The notes under the pieces were generated by a model that was not told the DNA's origin, did no database searches, and saw nothing but the letters and a program-made list of their open reading frames with translations. From Toxotes chatareus (Eukaryota; Chordata; Actinopteri; Toxotidae), in NCBI GenBank assembly GCA_016801885.1, contig CM028890.1:14438001-14502000 (forward strand): a stretch of 64,000 nt of DNA, in the 5' to 3' direction. Of this stretch, positions 48,701 to 58,500 are shown one piece after another. Numbering within the stretch: position 1 is the first letter of the stretch; each line of letters starts with the position of its first letter. The translations under genes were made by a program, and so were the position numbers.

Positions 48701-49776
48701 GTTTTAAATATAATATTAAAAAAAGATTAAAGCGACATTTCGCTCAAGCTTTATCTTTTTTAGTATCAATTATTCTCTAGTCGTTAACAGGAAACACAAA
48801 TGGTGACAGTTCATCACTGTGGAAAAAGAAGTACAAAAATATCGATTAAAACTTCTCTAACCATTTCTGTGGTATAATTAGCTCCTCTGCAGTTGCGCAG
48901 TATACTCCAAGGTTGGAATATGATATTTGTTAATATAAAGCTTCTGTTTGGATAACCATGAGAATTATAGTGCAACATGGTAGCAGTTTGACACATCTAT
49001 CTCTTATTCCAGTTGAGGCTGAGTACACTTGTTGTAAGTCACTTTGGACAAAAGTGTCAGGTAAATGAATGAAGCTGGGCAGCATGACTGACACAATAGA
49101 AATTTGTCTATTGTCTGAGCTCTTTTCCTATCATTTATTTACCCCAAATTTGGTTTGGGGTAAATAAAAACGTTTATTTATTTATTTACTTGTGTGTTGA
49201 CGTAAATTTTACTTATCACCACCTATTATTGTTATGCAGTGTAGTGTATTTAGCCTTAGTTTGATTTAACTGTGATTTCTCGTAAAATAATATCTATAAT
49301 AGCATTTGGAGGGACAGCAATGAAATCATTATTGGGATCTATTGTAACTTAACAAAGAAGCTCATGTCAACAGAGCAAACATTTGATACTCTAAGCAGAT
49401 TTTACGTGTAATGTCACTTTAACGCATCTCAGACTTGTTGACTGAAAGGCATGTTGCCATTATTTGTCATTGTTGTTCAATATTGATGGAAAGTTGAATC
49501 TGCTGCCTGAATCAATTAATTGCCTCCATTATTTTTGATTTTTCCACCAGCATCGAGAAGGTGTCAAAGATCCCGTCTCCGGTGCTCATCATCCACGGTA
49601 CAGAGGACGAGGTGATCGACTTCTCTCATGGTCTTGCCCTGTTTGAGCGCTGTCCCAAGGCTGTGGAGCCCCTTTGGGTGGAGGGAGCCGGTCACAACGA
49701 CATTGAGCTTTACAGTCAGTACCTGGAGAGGCTACGGCGCTTCATCAACCAGGACCTGGCTGCACAGCATGCCTGA
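45274..49776 (+). CDS. abhd17a: ABHD17A palmitoyl-protein thioesterase, frame broken near start
   Basis: Alpha/beta-hydrolase that removes palmitate from membrane proteins such as N-Ras and PSD-95 at the plasma membrane and endosomes. Coding exons 45274-45753, 46030-46224, 48333-48512, 49551-49776. The 1081 bp are one base too many: from the IRELCC segment onward all exons are in phase, but ATG-MNGLS is in another frame. Without the extra base the product would be 359 residues, against 310 in human ABHD17A; the surplus is mainly a glycine run. Seen: N-terminal palmitoylation cysteines (CCLFCCPPC), SHGNAVDLGQM, nucleophile Ser239 in GQSIG, Asp304 in GTEDEV and His333 in GAGHND (numbering of the unbroken frame). 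DAFPNIEKVSK and the LERLRRFI C-terminus fit the A paralogue better than B or C. Confidence 0.9.
45512..45604 (+). repeat. abhd17a: (GGN)n repeat coding a glycine run in abhd17a
   Basis: Seven Gly, one Ala, then 23 Gly codons (GGA/GGT/GGC/GGG mixed) between the N-terminal membrane-anchor segment and the hydrolase domain. Codon mixing shows it is not a fresh slippage product throughout. Confidence 0.8.
46030..46224 (+). CDS. abhd17a: abhd17a coding exon 2
   Basis: 195 bp between TCTCAG and GTAAGC. Encodes TVLFSHGNAVDLGQMSSFYIG and [21 protein letters not shown]; the HGN loop forms part of the oxyanion hole. Confidence 0.95.
46666..46673. repeat. Target site duplication, left of ZBED-type hAT
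   Basis: ATTTATAT, exactly repeated at 47947-47954. Confidence 0.8.
46674..47946 (-). mobile_element. hAT transposon of ZBED type, decayed
   Basis: 1273-bp insertion in abhd17a intron between coding exons 2 and 3. Starts TAGGGCTGAACAATTT and ends as the inverse of TACGGCTGAACGATTT, giving terminal inverted repeats; 8-bp duplications flank it. The minus strand carries fragments of a BED-finger transposase. Most of the catalytic domain and the C-terminal dimerisation domain are missing. Confidence 0.85.
47045..47635 (-). pseudogene. ZBED-like hAT transposase remnant
   Basis: Two recognisable parts. At about 47635-47480 a BED zinc finger (IWEHFGF, then in another frame KVATSSGNTTN and HLKNHH) is broken by a frameshift and a stop. 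At 47236-47045 the start of the RNase H-like catalytic region survives (YATTTDMWSRRT, SLTVHFV, RSRCLQTAYFPTDHT), where Asp of TTDMW is the first catalytic acidic residue of hAT enzymes. Non-functional. Confidence 0.75.
47947..47954. repeat. Target site duplication, right of ZBED-type hAT
   Basis: ATTTATAT, identical to 46666-46673. Confidence 0.8.
48333..48512 (+). CDS. abhd17a: abhd17a coding exon 3 (nucleophile)
   Basis: 180 bp between CCTCAG and GTAAGT. Encodes YGISPENIILYGQSIGTVP with the nucleophilic serine, then HSPLTSGMRVAFPDTKKTY. Confidence 0.95.
48555..48670. repeat. Dispersed repeat fragment (GTCTTTAAAAGTATTAAAA type)
   Basis: GGGGTCTTTAAAAGTATTAAAA and AAGGCCCTTAAAAAGTATTAAAA resemble a fish DNA-transposon end I know as recurrent in teleost introns. 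Boundaries and family are uncertain. Confidence 0.4.
49035..49075 (+). repeat. SINE-tail-like repeat
   Basis: TTGTAAGTCACTTTGGACAAAAGTGTCAGGTAAATGAATG matches the very common fish 'GTAAGTCGCTTTGGATAAAAGCGTC-GCTAAATG' tail, with a few substitutions. No upstream SINE body is recognised. Confidence 0.6.
49134..49168. repeat. Perfect 15-bp inverted repeat
   Basis: TTTATTTACCCCAAA and its exact complement with a 5-base loop, in the last abhd17a intron. Confidence 0.75.
49551..49776 (+). CDS. abhd17a: abhd17a coding exon 4 (Asp and His of the triad)
   Basis: Acceptor TTCCACCAG. Encodes PSPVLIIHGTEDEVIDFSHG, EPLWVEGAGHNDIELYSQY and a C-terminus LERLRRFINQDLAAQHA, with stop TGA at 49774-49776. Confidence 0.95.
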
Positions 49777-49814
49777 GAAACAAACAGCCTCTCTGAGTTT
49801 GAATGAATGAGACT

Positions 49815-49816
<2 letters not shown>

Positions 49817-49851
<35 letters not shown>
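49817..49851. repeat. abhd17a: (GT)n microsatellite in abhd17a 3' UTR
   Basis: About 17 GT units starting 41 bp after the stop codon. Confidence 0.95.
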
Positions 49852-49853
<2 letters not shown>

Positions 49854-51229
49854 AATGAGACTGAGTGAGAAAGAGGAAGTCAGCATGTTTGCAAAGTATG
49901 GGTGAGAAATACCTAAAAAGGGTGTGCGATTTTTGCCACATCTGTGTGTCTTCGAAACAGCACACCTTAAGGTTAATTTTTAACACAACCTATCCTCTGT
50001 TCCTCTGTTTTAAAGGTGATATTGTTTTTTTTGTTTTTTTGTTTTTTTTTTAAATTAATCATGTCATTAGCTCTATCCATCTGTATGGTGGAGTGTGGTG
50101 AAAATGCTAAGAACAAGAACTGACATGAAACAAAGGCAGTTTTAAACGTGGGGAAAAATTATGAATTGCAGCTTTAAAATGTGTTTACTCACGTTGCTTA
50201 AGAAGGAAGAAGATCATGCTTTGTTCAAAAAGGCACACAGATGTAATTTTTAAGTGTGACATGTTGGTGAATGTATGAATTGTGGATGTGTATGTTTAGC
50301 ATATATTCATATCTCCATGGACCTGTGACAGCTGAATAATGCGTGCATATGTGTGTGAGTGTGTGCGTGAGAGAGAGAGAGCGAGGCAGCGCTGAAAGAA
50401 ATGGACATCCTGATTCTGACTTGGACAGCTGCAAGTGGAGGAGGCTTATGGAGACTTATCAATATTAGTGTTTTTTTTTTCTTTTTGCCAGTGTATGTAT
50501 GAAGAATACCTCCACAGCTTGACCAGTTCTCTCTCTGGTGGACAAACACTGGTCAAGCATGTGTCCCTACCCCCCCACCCCCCCTCATCCTCCTACACTC
50601 CCTGTTTACCTGTTAATGGACATCCATCTGACTGCCAGGGCATTTCCCAAGTTGTTGTCCAGCTAACACTAACCTGGTCTTTTTGTGTGGTTTGGGGGTC
50701 CATCTTCTATCCTTTGGTGTCAGTTACGGCAGATACACATGGGGACTAGTCTGGAATACTGTCATAGCTTGTATGGCTGTCGGGTGTCTCATACTTTCCT
50801 CTCCCTCAACTCTGAGTCTTTGAAAAGATCACAGAATGGCCAGCTTCCATTTAATTTCCTGGCTGTGCTGTAGCTTTAGCCTTCTACTGTCCACAGAATT
50901 GCAGCAGCAACTTACGGGGGAATGATTTTGATTTCCCTGTTTTGCTTTTTCCCACCCAGTCCTACATATTCTGAATAAGAATGATGGTGTGGTTGAAATG
51001 AAAGCAGGTCTGTGAGAACCACACTGAGGACATCTGTGGCTATATGGATATTTCTTAGGCAATAGTGAAACAGCTCTAAAAGTGAAGGTTTATTCAGTAA
51101 TTTTTATGTCACTTTAGATCAGTGTGCTCTGAACAGAAGGATTTAGCCCTTCACTGTTTACTGATGTATGATGTTTAAAGGCTGGGCAGACTGTGCTGAC
51201 TTAGGAACAGCAGGAAGAATTAAAGGAAT

Positions 51230-51540
51230 ATGTTTTTAACTTTTTTATTAAGAGTTAGAAGGGAAGATTTATACCGCTCTCATCCAGGAAGTAACAACCG
51301 CACATAACCTGCCATAAAACCACAGAGGTGCTGATAGGCATGGTAAACTGGTGTTCTGTTACCTTTGGACACAGCCAGGTTAGCTGCCCCCTCCCTCCCT
51401 GTTTCCAGTCTTAATGCTAAGCTAAGCTAACTGGCTGCTGGCTGTGGCTTCATAGTCACCATACAGACATGAGAGTTTTATGAATCTTCTCATCTAATCA
51501 AGCATATTCCCCAAATGTCAAACTATTCTTTTAAGGTTGA
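51230..51540 (+). repeat. Dispersed teleost repeat, GCTAAGCTAA family copy 2
   Basis: Shares GTTACCTTTGGACACAGCCAGG, TTTCCAGTCTTAATGCTAAGCTAAGCTAAC, GGCTGCTGGCTGTGGCTTCAT and GACATGAGAGTTTTATGAATCTTCTCAT with the copy at 35990-36400; lies in the abhd17a 3' UTR. Confidence 0.65.
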
Positions 51541-53387
51541 AGCCTGGTTGTTGAATATGTCTGTGAATAATCTGTAGAATAATTTGGTGAACAGACCCTT
51601 TTGGAGTTTGACGTTCTGGCTGGATTTGGAGGTTTTAAAGGTATTACAAGACAGAGAGCTGCTCAGTTCACCAAACTTATGAAGACGAATCACGCTTCAT
51701 CAGAATCATACAGATGAACTTGTAGTCTTAGAGCACAGTTTGTTTTCCAAGTCTCGTTCCAGTAGCACTCATCACCAGAGTTGAACGGCCTCCTGTTCAC
51801 ATTCACCCTCAGCACATTTTCTTCTAATGTTTTTGTCTTGATGTGATTAATCCAAACGTGTTTGTCGTAGTGTAGGGCCATGGACCGTTTGTTTCAGGAC
51901 CATGTGTGTTGATGTTATGACTAACAATGTGATTCAGATCCGGTGCCGGGATGGGGGACTTCATGTCTACTATAGCTCTGTTTTAACCTCTGTGGCCCTA
52001 AATGTAGGAGCTCTCTTATGGGTGGCAGCACGCTTCATGTCTGACACAAGCCATATTTGAGCCTCTCACTGTTGGTGTGGTGCAGGTTCCACCACACACA
52101 CCTTTGCACATCATCATCTCACACACAAACACACACACACACACACACAACATACGTACACACACAATACACGTACTGTAGTATACAGTATATTTACACA
52201 TTTATATATATCAGATCAAGCATGACAAAAGCAGGTCTTAAGTTCAGCACTATTGTACAAAGCATCCAAAGTGTAATAAGGGTATAAAATGTAAGTTTTG
52301 TGTGTCTTCTTCATTATTATTGACTGTCTTCTACAGGCCAGCATTAAGGATACTAGCATCCTGTTTGAATAAGTACTAACAGGCCCTGTGTGTAGACCTG
52401 AAAAAGTACAAGAATTAGGTTTTATAGTCACAGGCTGGCACCAGATTTCAGATCTACACAAGGTGTCTGCCGCACAGGAGACCCATCAGTTTCAGTGATA
52501 GTAGCTGCGTTTTGTTAAGGGAACATGTACTGAACTAGCACTGACCTGATTACTCCATTTTGGGAGTACAAGTGGGTCTTAGCAGACAGTGGAAAGGTTA
52601 TAAAACACCACTTGTTTGCTATCATCGTTTCAAACAGGGAATTTCTCCATCCTCATCCTGTGCTTTGTGTCTCCGATATGTAAATAATGGAAATCTGTTA
52701 CCATCTTGAACCAGGGATCTGAGCTGTCAGAAGAATTAGAGTTATTGCTTTTCTCTGGAAATAGGAGTAGGCCTCAGTTTTTCCTGGACAGGTCGTTATT
52801 ATCAGGGAAACCACTGGATCCACTTTTCAACTCATTGGGGTTTGGTTGAAGAAACGGGGTGGAAGTTTGCGGTTTTATTGATGCACCACTATATTTGAAG
52901 TACATTGTATCATCTGGCCCTGAATGTTTATTGATGGGAGGAGGGGTGGGGTGGGGGGGTGAGAAACAGTGAAAACTGTATGCATGTCTATTGTGTTTTG
53001 CCGAGCAATTGATGGGGCGGGACGTTATCTCTATTATGTATTCTGTGTGAGGATAAAGCTGAACTCATGGCATTGGAACATTGAAGCGCTTTTTAAAAAA
53101 AAAAAAAAAAAAAACGGGACGTCTATTTGAATTTTTTTTATTGCTGATACTAACTGATGTATTGTTATGAGTTTTGTGCTAGAGTTTGAGTGGGGCAGTG
53201 GAGGGCGGGTGGGTGGTTTTGGGGGGGCTAGACCATATTAGTGGGCTGTTTATATGGTTACTGTACTTACCTATTTTATTCTTTGTATTATGATTTGTAA
53301 TTTTATGTTGCTTTTTTGAACTGAGAATATGATGTAATGAAATTAATTCATGGAACTGAATCTTGACCTTTTTATGGACAACAAAAT

Positions 53388-53393
53388 AATAAA
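53388..53393 (+). terminator. abhd17a: Candidate abhd17a poly(A) signal
   Basis: AATAAA in AT-rich DNA, 3.6 kb past the stop and facing the GRAMD2-like gene's signal at 53520-53525. Confidence 0.45.
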
Positions 53394-53519
53394 AAGACAC
53401 TTATGTACAAAAAATGATAAGATTGTTTTTAAACAGTCATTGTATAATTGTACAACACATAAGTTAATAAGACTGTGTACAAGGTCATTTAGTCTGTGCT
53501 ACAAAAAAATGCAATAATT

Positions 53520-53525
53520 TTTATT
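53520..53525 (-). terminator. Candidate poly(A) signal of GRAMD2-like gene
   Basis: Minus-strand AATAAA about 1.9 kb beyond the stop at 55430, with no earlier AATAAA seen on that strand in between. Confidence 0.4.
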
Positions 53526-54939
53526 TACATAACTGGAAAATTTAGTCTTTGGATGACATGATGTTTACACCAGTGACTCAGGGTTTTGAATGCTAATACA
53601 TAAAATCATATGTAAAGTCTCTTCCCATTGGCTGGAATCAAGGCAGATACTGTACAGGGTCATACAGTTGTAAAAATCCTGGATAAATCATGGAATTTGA
53701 AAATTGGGTTTTCCAGGCCTGGTAAAGTTTTGGAGAATACTTTCACATATAGTTTAATGCAGTTTGAGGACTCAGTTTTAAACACAACCTGTGTATTTTT
53801 TTAAATTCATGCAATCTCAGAACTCAAATTCAATCACATATTCTCACAGGTACTTCCTTTTCAAGTATACACAGAATATTTTCTGTTAAAATGGATTTAA
53901 AGGCATTGATATCAATTGGTCAAAATGTGTATGAAACCAGTTCTCCAGCATTTATGAAAACGATTGATAAACCAAAAGATGAGAAGCAAATGTTTTCTAA
54001 CATTTATATTGTGAAGAAATTTCAGTGCCTCAATCTTTTGAAGTGCAAGTGAAAGCCTGTCTTACTTTCTCATGTTTCGATCAAGTTTAATGGAGCTGAC
54101 TGCCCTCTGCTGGCTGACTGCTGTCACTAACAATCTTTCTCTTAAACACTGGACTCCAGCATTAAACTACACAACATTAAACCCTCAAATTCAATATATG
54201 TAATTAATCAACAGACAACAAAGTGCTTCTTTTGCCTGCTTGTTAAGGTCGACTCTGATGTGTTCTCACTGTTGTAGGCTGTGTTGATCCAAGAAAATGA
54301 CAAGTCAAGACTCCAGCAATCTCTGTAAGCTGAGCTCAGCTGTTCACCTGCCAGGGATAAACATGGCTTCAGCAGGATGCCTCCATATGGCTCAGTGCAG
54401 GAGAGCCTCACTTCAGTTTTTGATCTCTCAGCAGAGAATCAGTGCAGGCCTCACAGAAAATATTGTCCTGGTGCTTCTCTGCCAACACAGCCAGTCATCC
54501 ATGTAGTTCACCATGTGTGGCCTGGTTCAGACATCCCAAAAGCATCTCGCTGCTGACTTGCATCATATGCATGACACGGGGTAACACAGGAGTTTAATAT
54601 CTACTGTGGGGGAACTAGTCTGTTCAAATTATTAGGTTTGGGAGTTTGTGTAGACAGGCCTCAATGTAGGTCTCAATAGAGTGGTATTTTATATGAGTTA
54701 TCTGAAAAAGAAGAAGAGTGAGGAGGAGCGTGAGGAGAGGACAAAGGCGGACGAACTACTCAGATCCTCAGATTGAAAGAAGCACTCTAAATTCACTGTC
54801 ATTGATAAAAAAAAAAAAATCTGTGTAACATTAAAGTTAAAATAATTTAAGTTAAGGCTCTAAAAGGCATATGCTAACAAATAGAGTTTCAAATTCAGTT
54901 CTCTGTGGCATTTATAAGAATGATGACCAGCCCCAGTTG

Positions 54940-55175
54940 ATTCAGATTTTTTATCAAGATGGGAAGAGAAAAAGATCTAAGTGACTTTGACAGAGGGTTC
55001 ATTGTCAGGGCAGGGGCAAGAGCTTCTTTTGGAAGAATGGTGTTCTTCCAAAAGATAGACTCTGCAGAATCAATGCCAAGGTGCACTGAAGCTGTTCTGG
55101 CAGCATGTGGCGGCCCAGCACCTCACTAAGACTCTGCGTTGGTTTGTCTTTTAATTTGTCGCCCGTCTGTGTAAT
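54940..55175 (+). mobile_element. Internally deleted Tc1/mariner fragment
   Basis: An open stretch from GATCTAAGTGAC encodes DLSDFDRGFIVRA, as at the start of fish Tc1-like transposases, then after about 20 residues ESMPRCTEAVLAACGGPAPH and a stop, as at the end of the same proteins. The whole catalytic DDE core between them is missing, so this is an internal-deletion derivative. Element ends were not delimited. It lies in the probable 3' UTR of the GRAMD2-like gene, in antisense orientation. Confidence 0.6.
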
Positions 55176-55429
55176 TTTAAACATACTAGTGTGACTAGGT
55201 GTGACTGCCGGAATGTAATCACTTACCTTTTGTCTACATTGCTGTTGCGAACCTGCAGAACTACTCTGTTCCAGTTTAATCTGATCTGCTAGTAATTGTT
55301 TTCAAACTCACCAAAACCGGTTTTAAGTCATCACAGCTCACTTTTTTCCCCCCCAATAAGTCTCCAAAAGACTTCCTTCTGCATCTTTCTGTTGACAGGC
55401 ATCTGTTCTTTTTATGTTTGTGTGTCTAC

Positions 55430-55544
55430 TCACTCTTTGTGGTGTAAAGACATCTCAGTCAGGGCTCCCAAAGAATTCAGCTGCTCCTCCAGTGCTGTGA
55501 TCCTCAGCCCGATGTACCCAGACGTCAGCAGCAGCAACACGATT
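55430..55544 (-). CDS. GRAMD2-like coding exon 12 (TM helix, stop)
   Basis: Acceptor TTTGTAG. Encodes IVLLLLLTSGYIGLRI then a short amphipathic LEEQLNSLGALTEM and stop TGA at 55432-55430. The stop overlaps a GTGAGT, so a longer isoform is conceivable. Confidence 0.8.
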
Positions 55545-58500
55545 CTACAAACACACATGACAAAGTCGTGAATGCAGTTTTCTACTACAATGTACTTTCA
55601 CTCACAAAGTGAAAGAACGTTGTGGAGCACAAATCAAAAGCTGAGTGCACAGTCACAGTGGGTACATACTGTTCAGTCTTAACAATGAGATATCAGGAAA
55701 CTGAATCTGTGTGGGGCCTGAGTGAACATTGCGTGATAACATTTCTATAATTGAGATGAACCACATCTTGAGGATTAGATAATTTCCTTTCCTTGAGAGC
55801 TGTCAGCATACCATACCATACCATACCATACTGTCTGTCTAGGTTTGTGTTTCATAAACATTTCAAAAAAGTGTATTTTGGGTCTGTAAAGAATTTTACA
55901 TAAAACATGTTTTTTTCAGATACTGCATTTTGAGATGTACAGTATGTTGTGCTTCCCCCTGCGGAGCCTTCCAGTTTGTGCTAATGGAATACTTAAGGTC
56001 ATACAGAACGTCAGTCCTGGCAACATATGCAGAGGGGATGGTTGCCTGAAAGTCCCAGCTCAAGGAAGTCCCTCACTTTTATTTCAACATCCTCGTTAAA
56101 CATTCCTACTGGGTCTTCTTTCACCAATTTGCCCATAGCAGGTTTAACAAAGCAGTAATTGGACAGTGGTGGAAGAAGTCATCCTGGATTACAAGTAAAG
56201 GTCTGGCATTTACAGTCTTCAAGTATCTCTAGTAAAACAACTTGTTATGCAGAAAAATATTCCCTTCAAGTGTTAACTTCAGCTACTCATAATCTAAAAC
56301 AACACATTATAATGTCAGCATTTGCTTTATATGTATGTATACTCTTAAACTACAAAGTCACCATTAACTAAAGCTGTCCAATACATGTAGTGCAGCAAAA
56401 ATAGGTGTATTTATCTACGAATTATGGTGAAGCAGGAATATGAAAAAATAAAGTTAAAATAGTGAGGTACAGTACTTATGCTCTATGAGCTTTTGTTATA
56501 TAAAAACAACTGGAGATGGAGCACTGCCTGTGAGAAACAATAATACTCACAGGATCATGTAGATGTAGAAAAGAATGCTGAGATTCCTTATTTCACTGAG
56601 GAAGAAGAACGGTGTGAACTTCTCAAAGACTCTCCAAATCCATGATGCAGCCTCTACAGACAAAAATCATCTATGATGACACTTTACTCTATGACTTCTG
56701 GGTAAGTTGAGTATTTATTACAGTACTTGTGTATCTGTTTGTGAGGGCTTACACACACCTCTGTTGTCTTCATCTGTTAAGCTGCTTTGACGTGTGGAAC
56801 TGCATCTTGTGGCACCTGAAAAAAATACAAATGTATACAGCCTTGTTGCATTCAGTGGTATTGCTACGATATTTCAGCTTAGGCAGTGATTACTTCCATC
56901 TTCCTCTCACCTTCGCTGGACGGACATCTGCTGTCTTGTCTGCTCACATCATGATCTATGCTGTCCTCTAAACTGGAATAACCGGAAGGCTGTAGACAAG
57001 GACAAGGACGCTAACAGTTAAATCATTTGTTACTACGCATAATGCCCTCATATTCATTCAACTATAACAAGATCCCTGAAAGTTTTTGGAGGTATATAAG
57101 TAGCAAAACCTACCACATCGTGTTCAGCTTCGTTCTCTGCAGAGGACAGGTGAGGGCTGCTACTTGGACTTTCCCCCTGCTTTTAGACAAACACAGAAAC
57201 AAGATTGAAAAAAAAAAAACCTGAGAAAGGATTGCTTTTAAGTGCATTCAGATCTTGGGGGCGCATTTCTGGTACCTGTACATGTGAGCAGATGCTTTGG
57301 AGGAGTTTGTAGCACGTCTCACGGTTTCTCAAAGACACAAATGAGTGCTAAGAGAGAAAAAAAGAGGCAGGAGAAAGGGTTAAACCTGGAACATAGCAAA
57401 CTATGTGTACACTCAAGCGTTAAGGAAGTTGATTTGATGTCTTAGCTTGACAAGCTGTCAGTTTCACTGCAGGAATTTGAATAACATTTTCCCCTCTTCT
57501 CAGTCCAGTTCCCACCTTTCATTTTATCGACTGGCAGGAAACACTGAAAGCTGAATTAACTTTTATTGTTACTATTAATTAGTTTATAAACTGGATTAAC
57601 AATTAATTTAATAGGAACACTTAAAGTGATGGCCACAGGGTACATACTGTACCACAGGGTTTATAGTTCAAGCTGGTTTGCACTAAATGAGCCATCGTAC
57701 AAATGTATAAAATACAGCAACATCTGACCATTCTTTAAAACTGTCATCTTGAGCTTTAAAAGATCCCATTAATGATCTGTTTTGAGTTCTGTGGATAAAG
57801 AGTTCAACATCAGAGAAGGATGTTTGTTCCCGACAAATGAACACTGTGTTACCAAGCCAGAAACCCCAAGAGCTTTCACAATGTCACTGAGCAACAATTA
57901 TACTGTACATCTGTAATGCAACGATGGAATGAAAACAGTGTATATAGTCACTGTATATAGTTCAAAATGATCAATGTTTCTCTTAAGGCTTTACAGTCTG
58001 GACAACATAGTGGTCTGCACTGAAAGTTATGCAAAAATAATCGAAAAAAAGATACTGAAATTTATATTTTAATTAAAAAAAAAAAGAGTCTGTAGTCTGA
58101 CCTTCTCTCCATCAGCAGTTTGAATAGACAACATGGACAAAGCTGGGTTATGTTTCTTCACCTCACTGACACTGGATGTAGGAATCACCACCTACAAAGT
58201 GTTGAGAAAAAAAATCCCTTTACACTTGGTAGAACATAAACAGTCACAGTAAATCTTCCTACATCAAGGTTGCTTAAGGTTAATTTCCCCTTTACAGAGT
58301 CAGTCCGTGACACTAGGGCAAACAGCCTGAATGCTGGAGTTGAAACTGAATTCACAGGATAGTTAATGTCAATATTGACAGTTCCTCTTTACAGCTCCTG
58401 GGACATGTGAGCTCAAAAGACTGCTCTGCTGAACCAAACTGGTACTAGAAAATTAAAAACATATTAGTTTAATTGGCCTGAAATGTGATTTTGAATCTGA

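Larger units (their letters stand above)
49777..53415 (+). other. abhd17a: abhd17a 3' UTR (probable)
   Basis: No further coding exon appears before an AATAAA at 53388-53393. The interval contains a (GT)n array right after the stop, an old dispersed repeat (51230-51540), a CA array (52128-52149) and a poly(A) run (53095-53114) that could be genomic rather than a tail. An earlier poly(A) site is possible. Confidence 0.4.

Noticed and set aside
53095..53114. Poly(A) run as the end of a processed pseudogene or as abhd17a poly(A) tail
   Set aside because: No AATAAA at the right distance upstream and no duplicated coding sequence before it; treated as a simple repeat.
55193..55210. ACTAGTGTGACTAGGTGTG as another RORE-like copy
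   Set aside because: Lacks the GGTCA half-site core, so it does not belong with the four motif copies.
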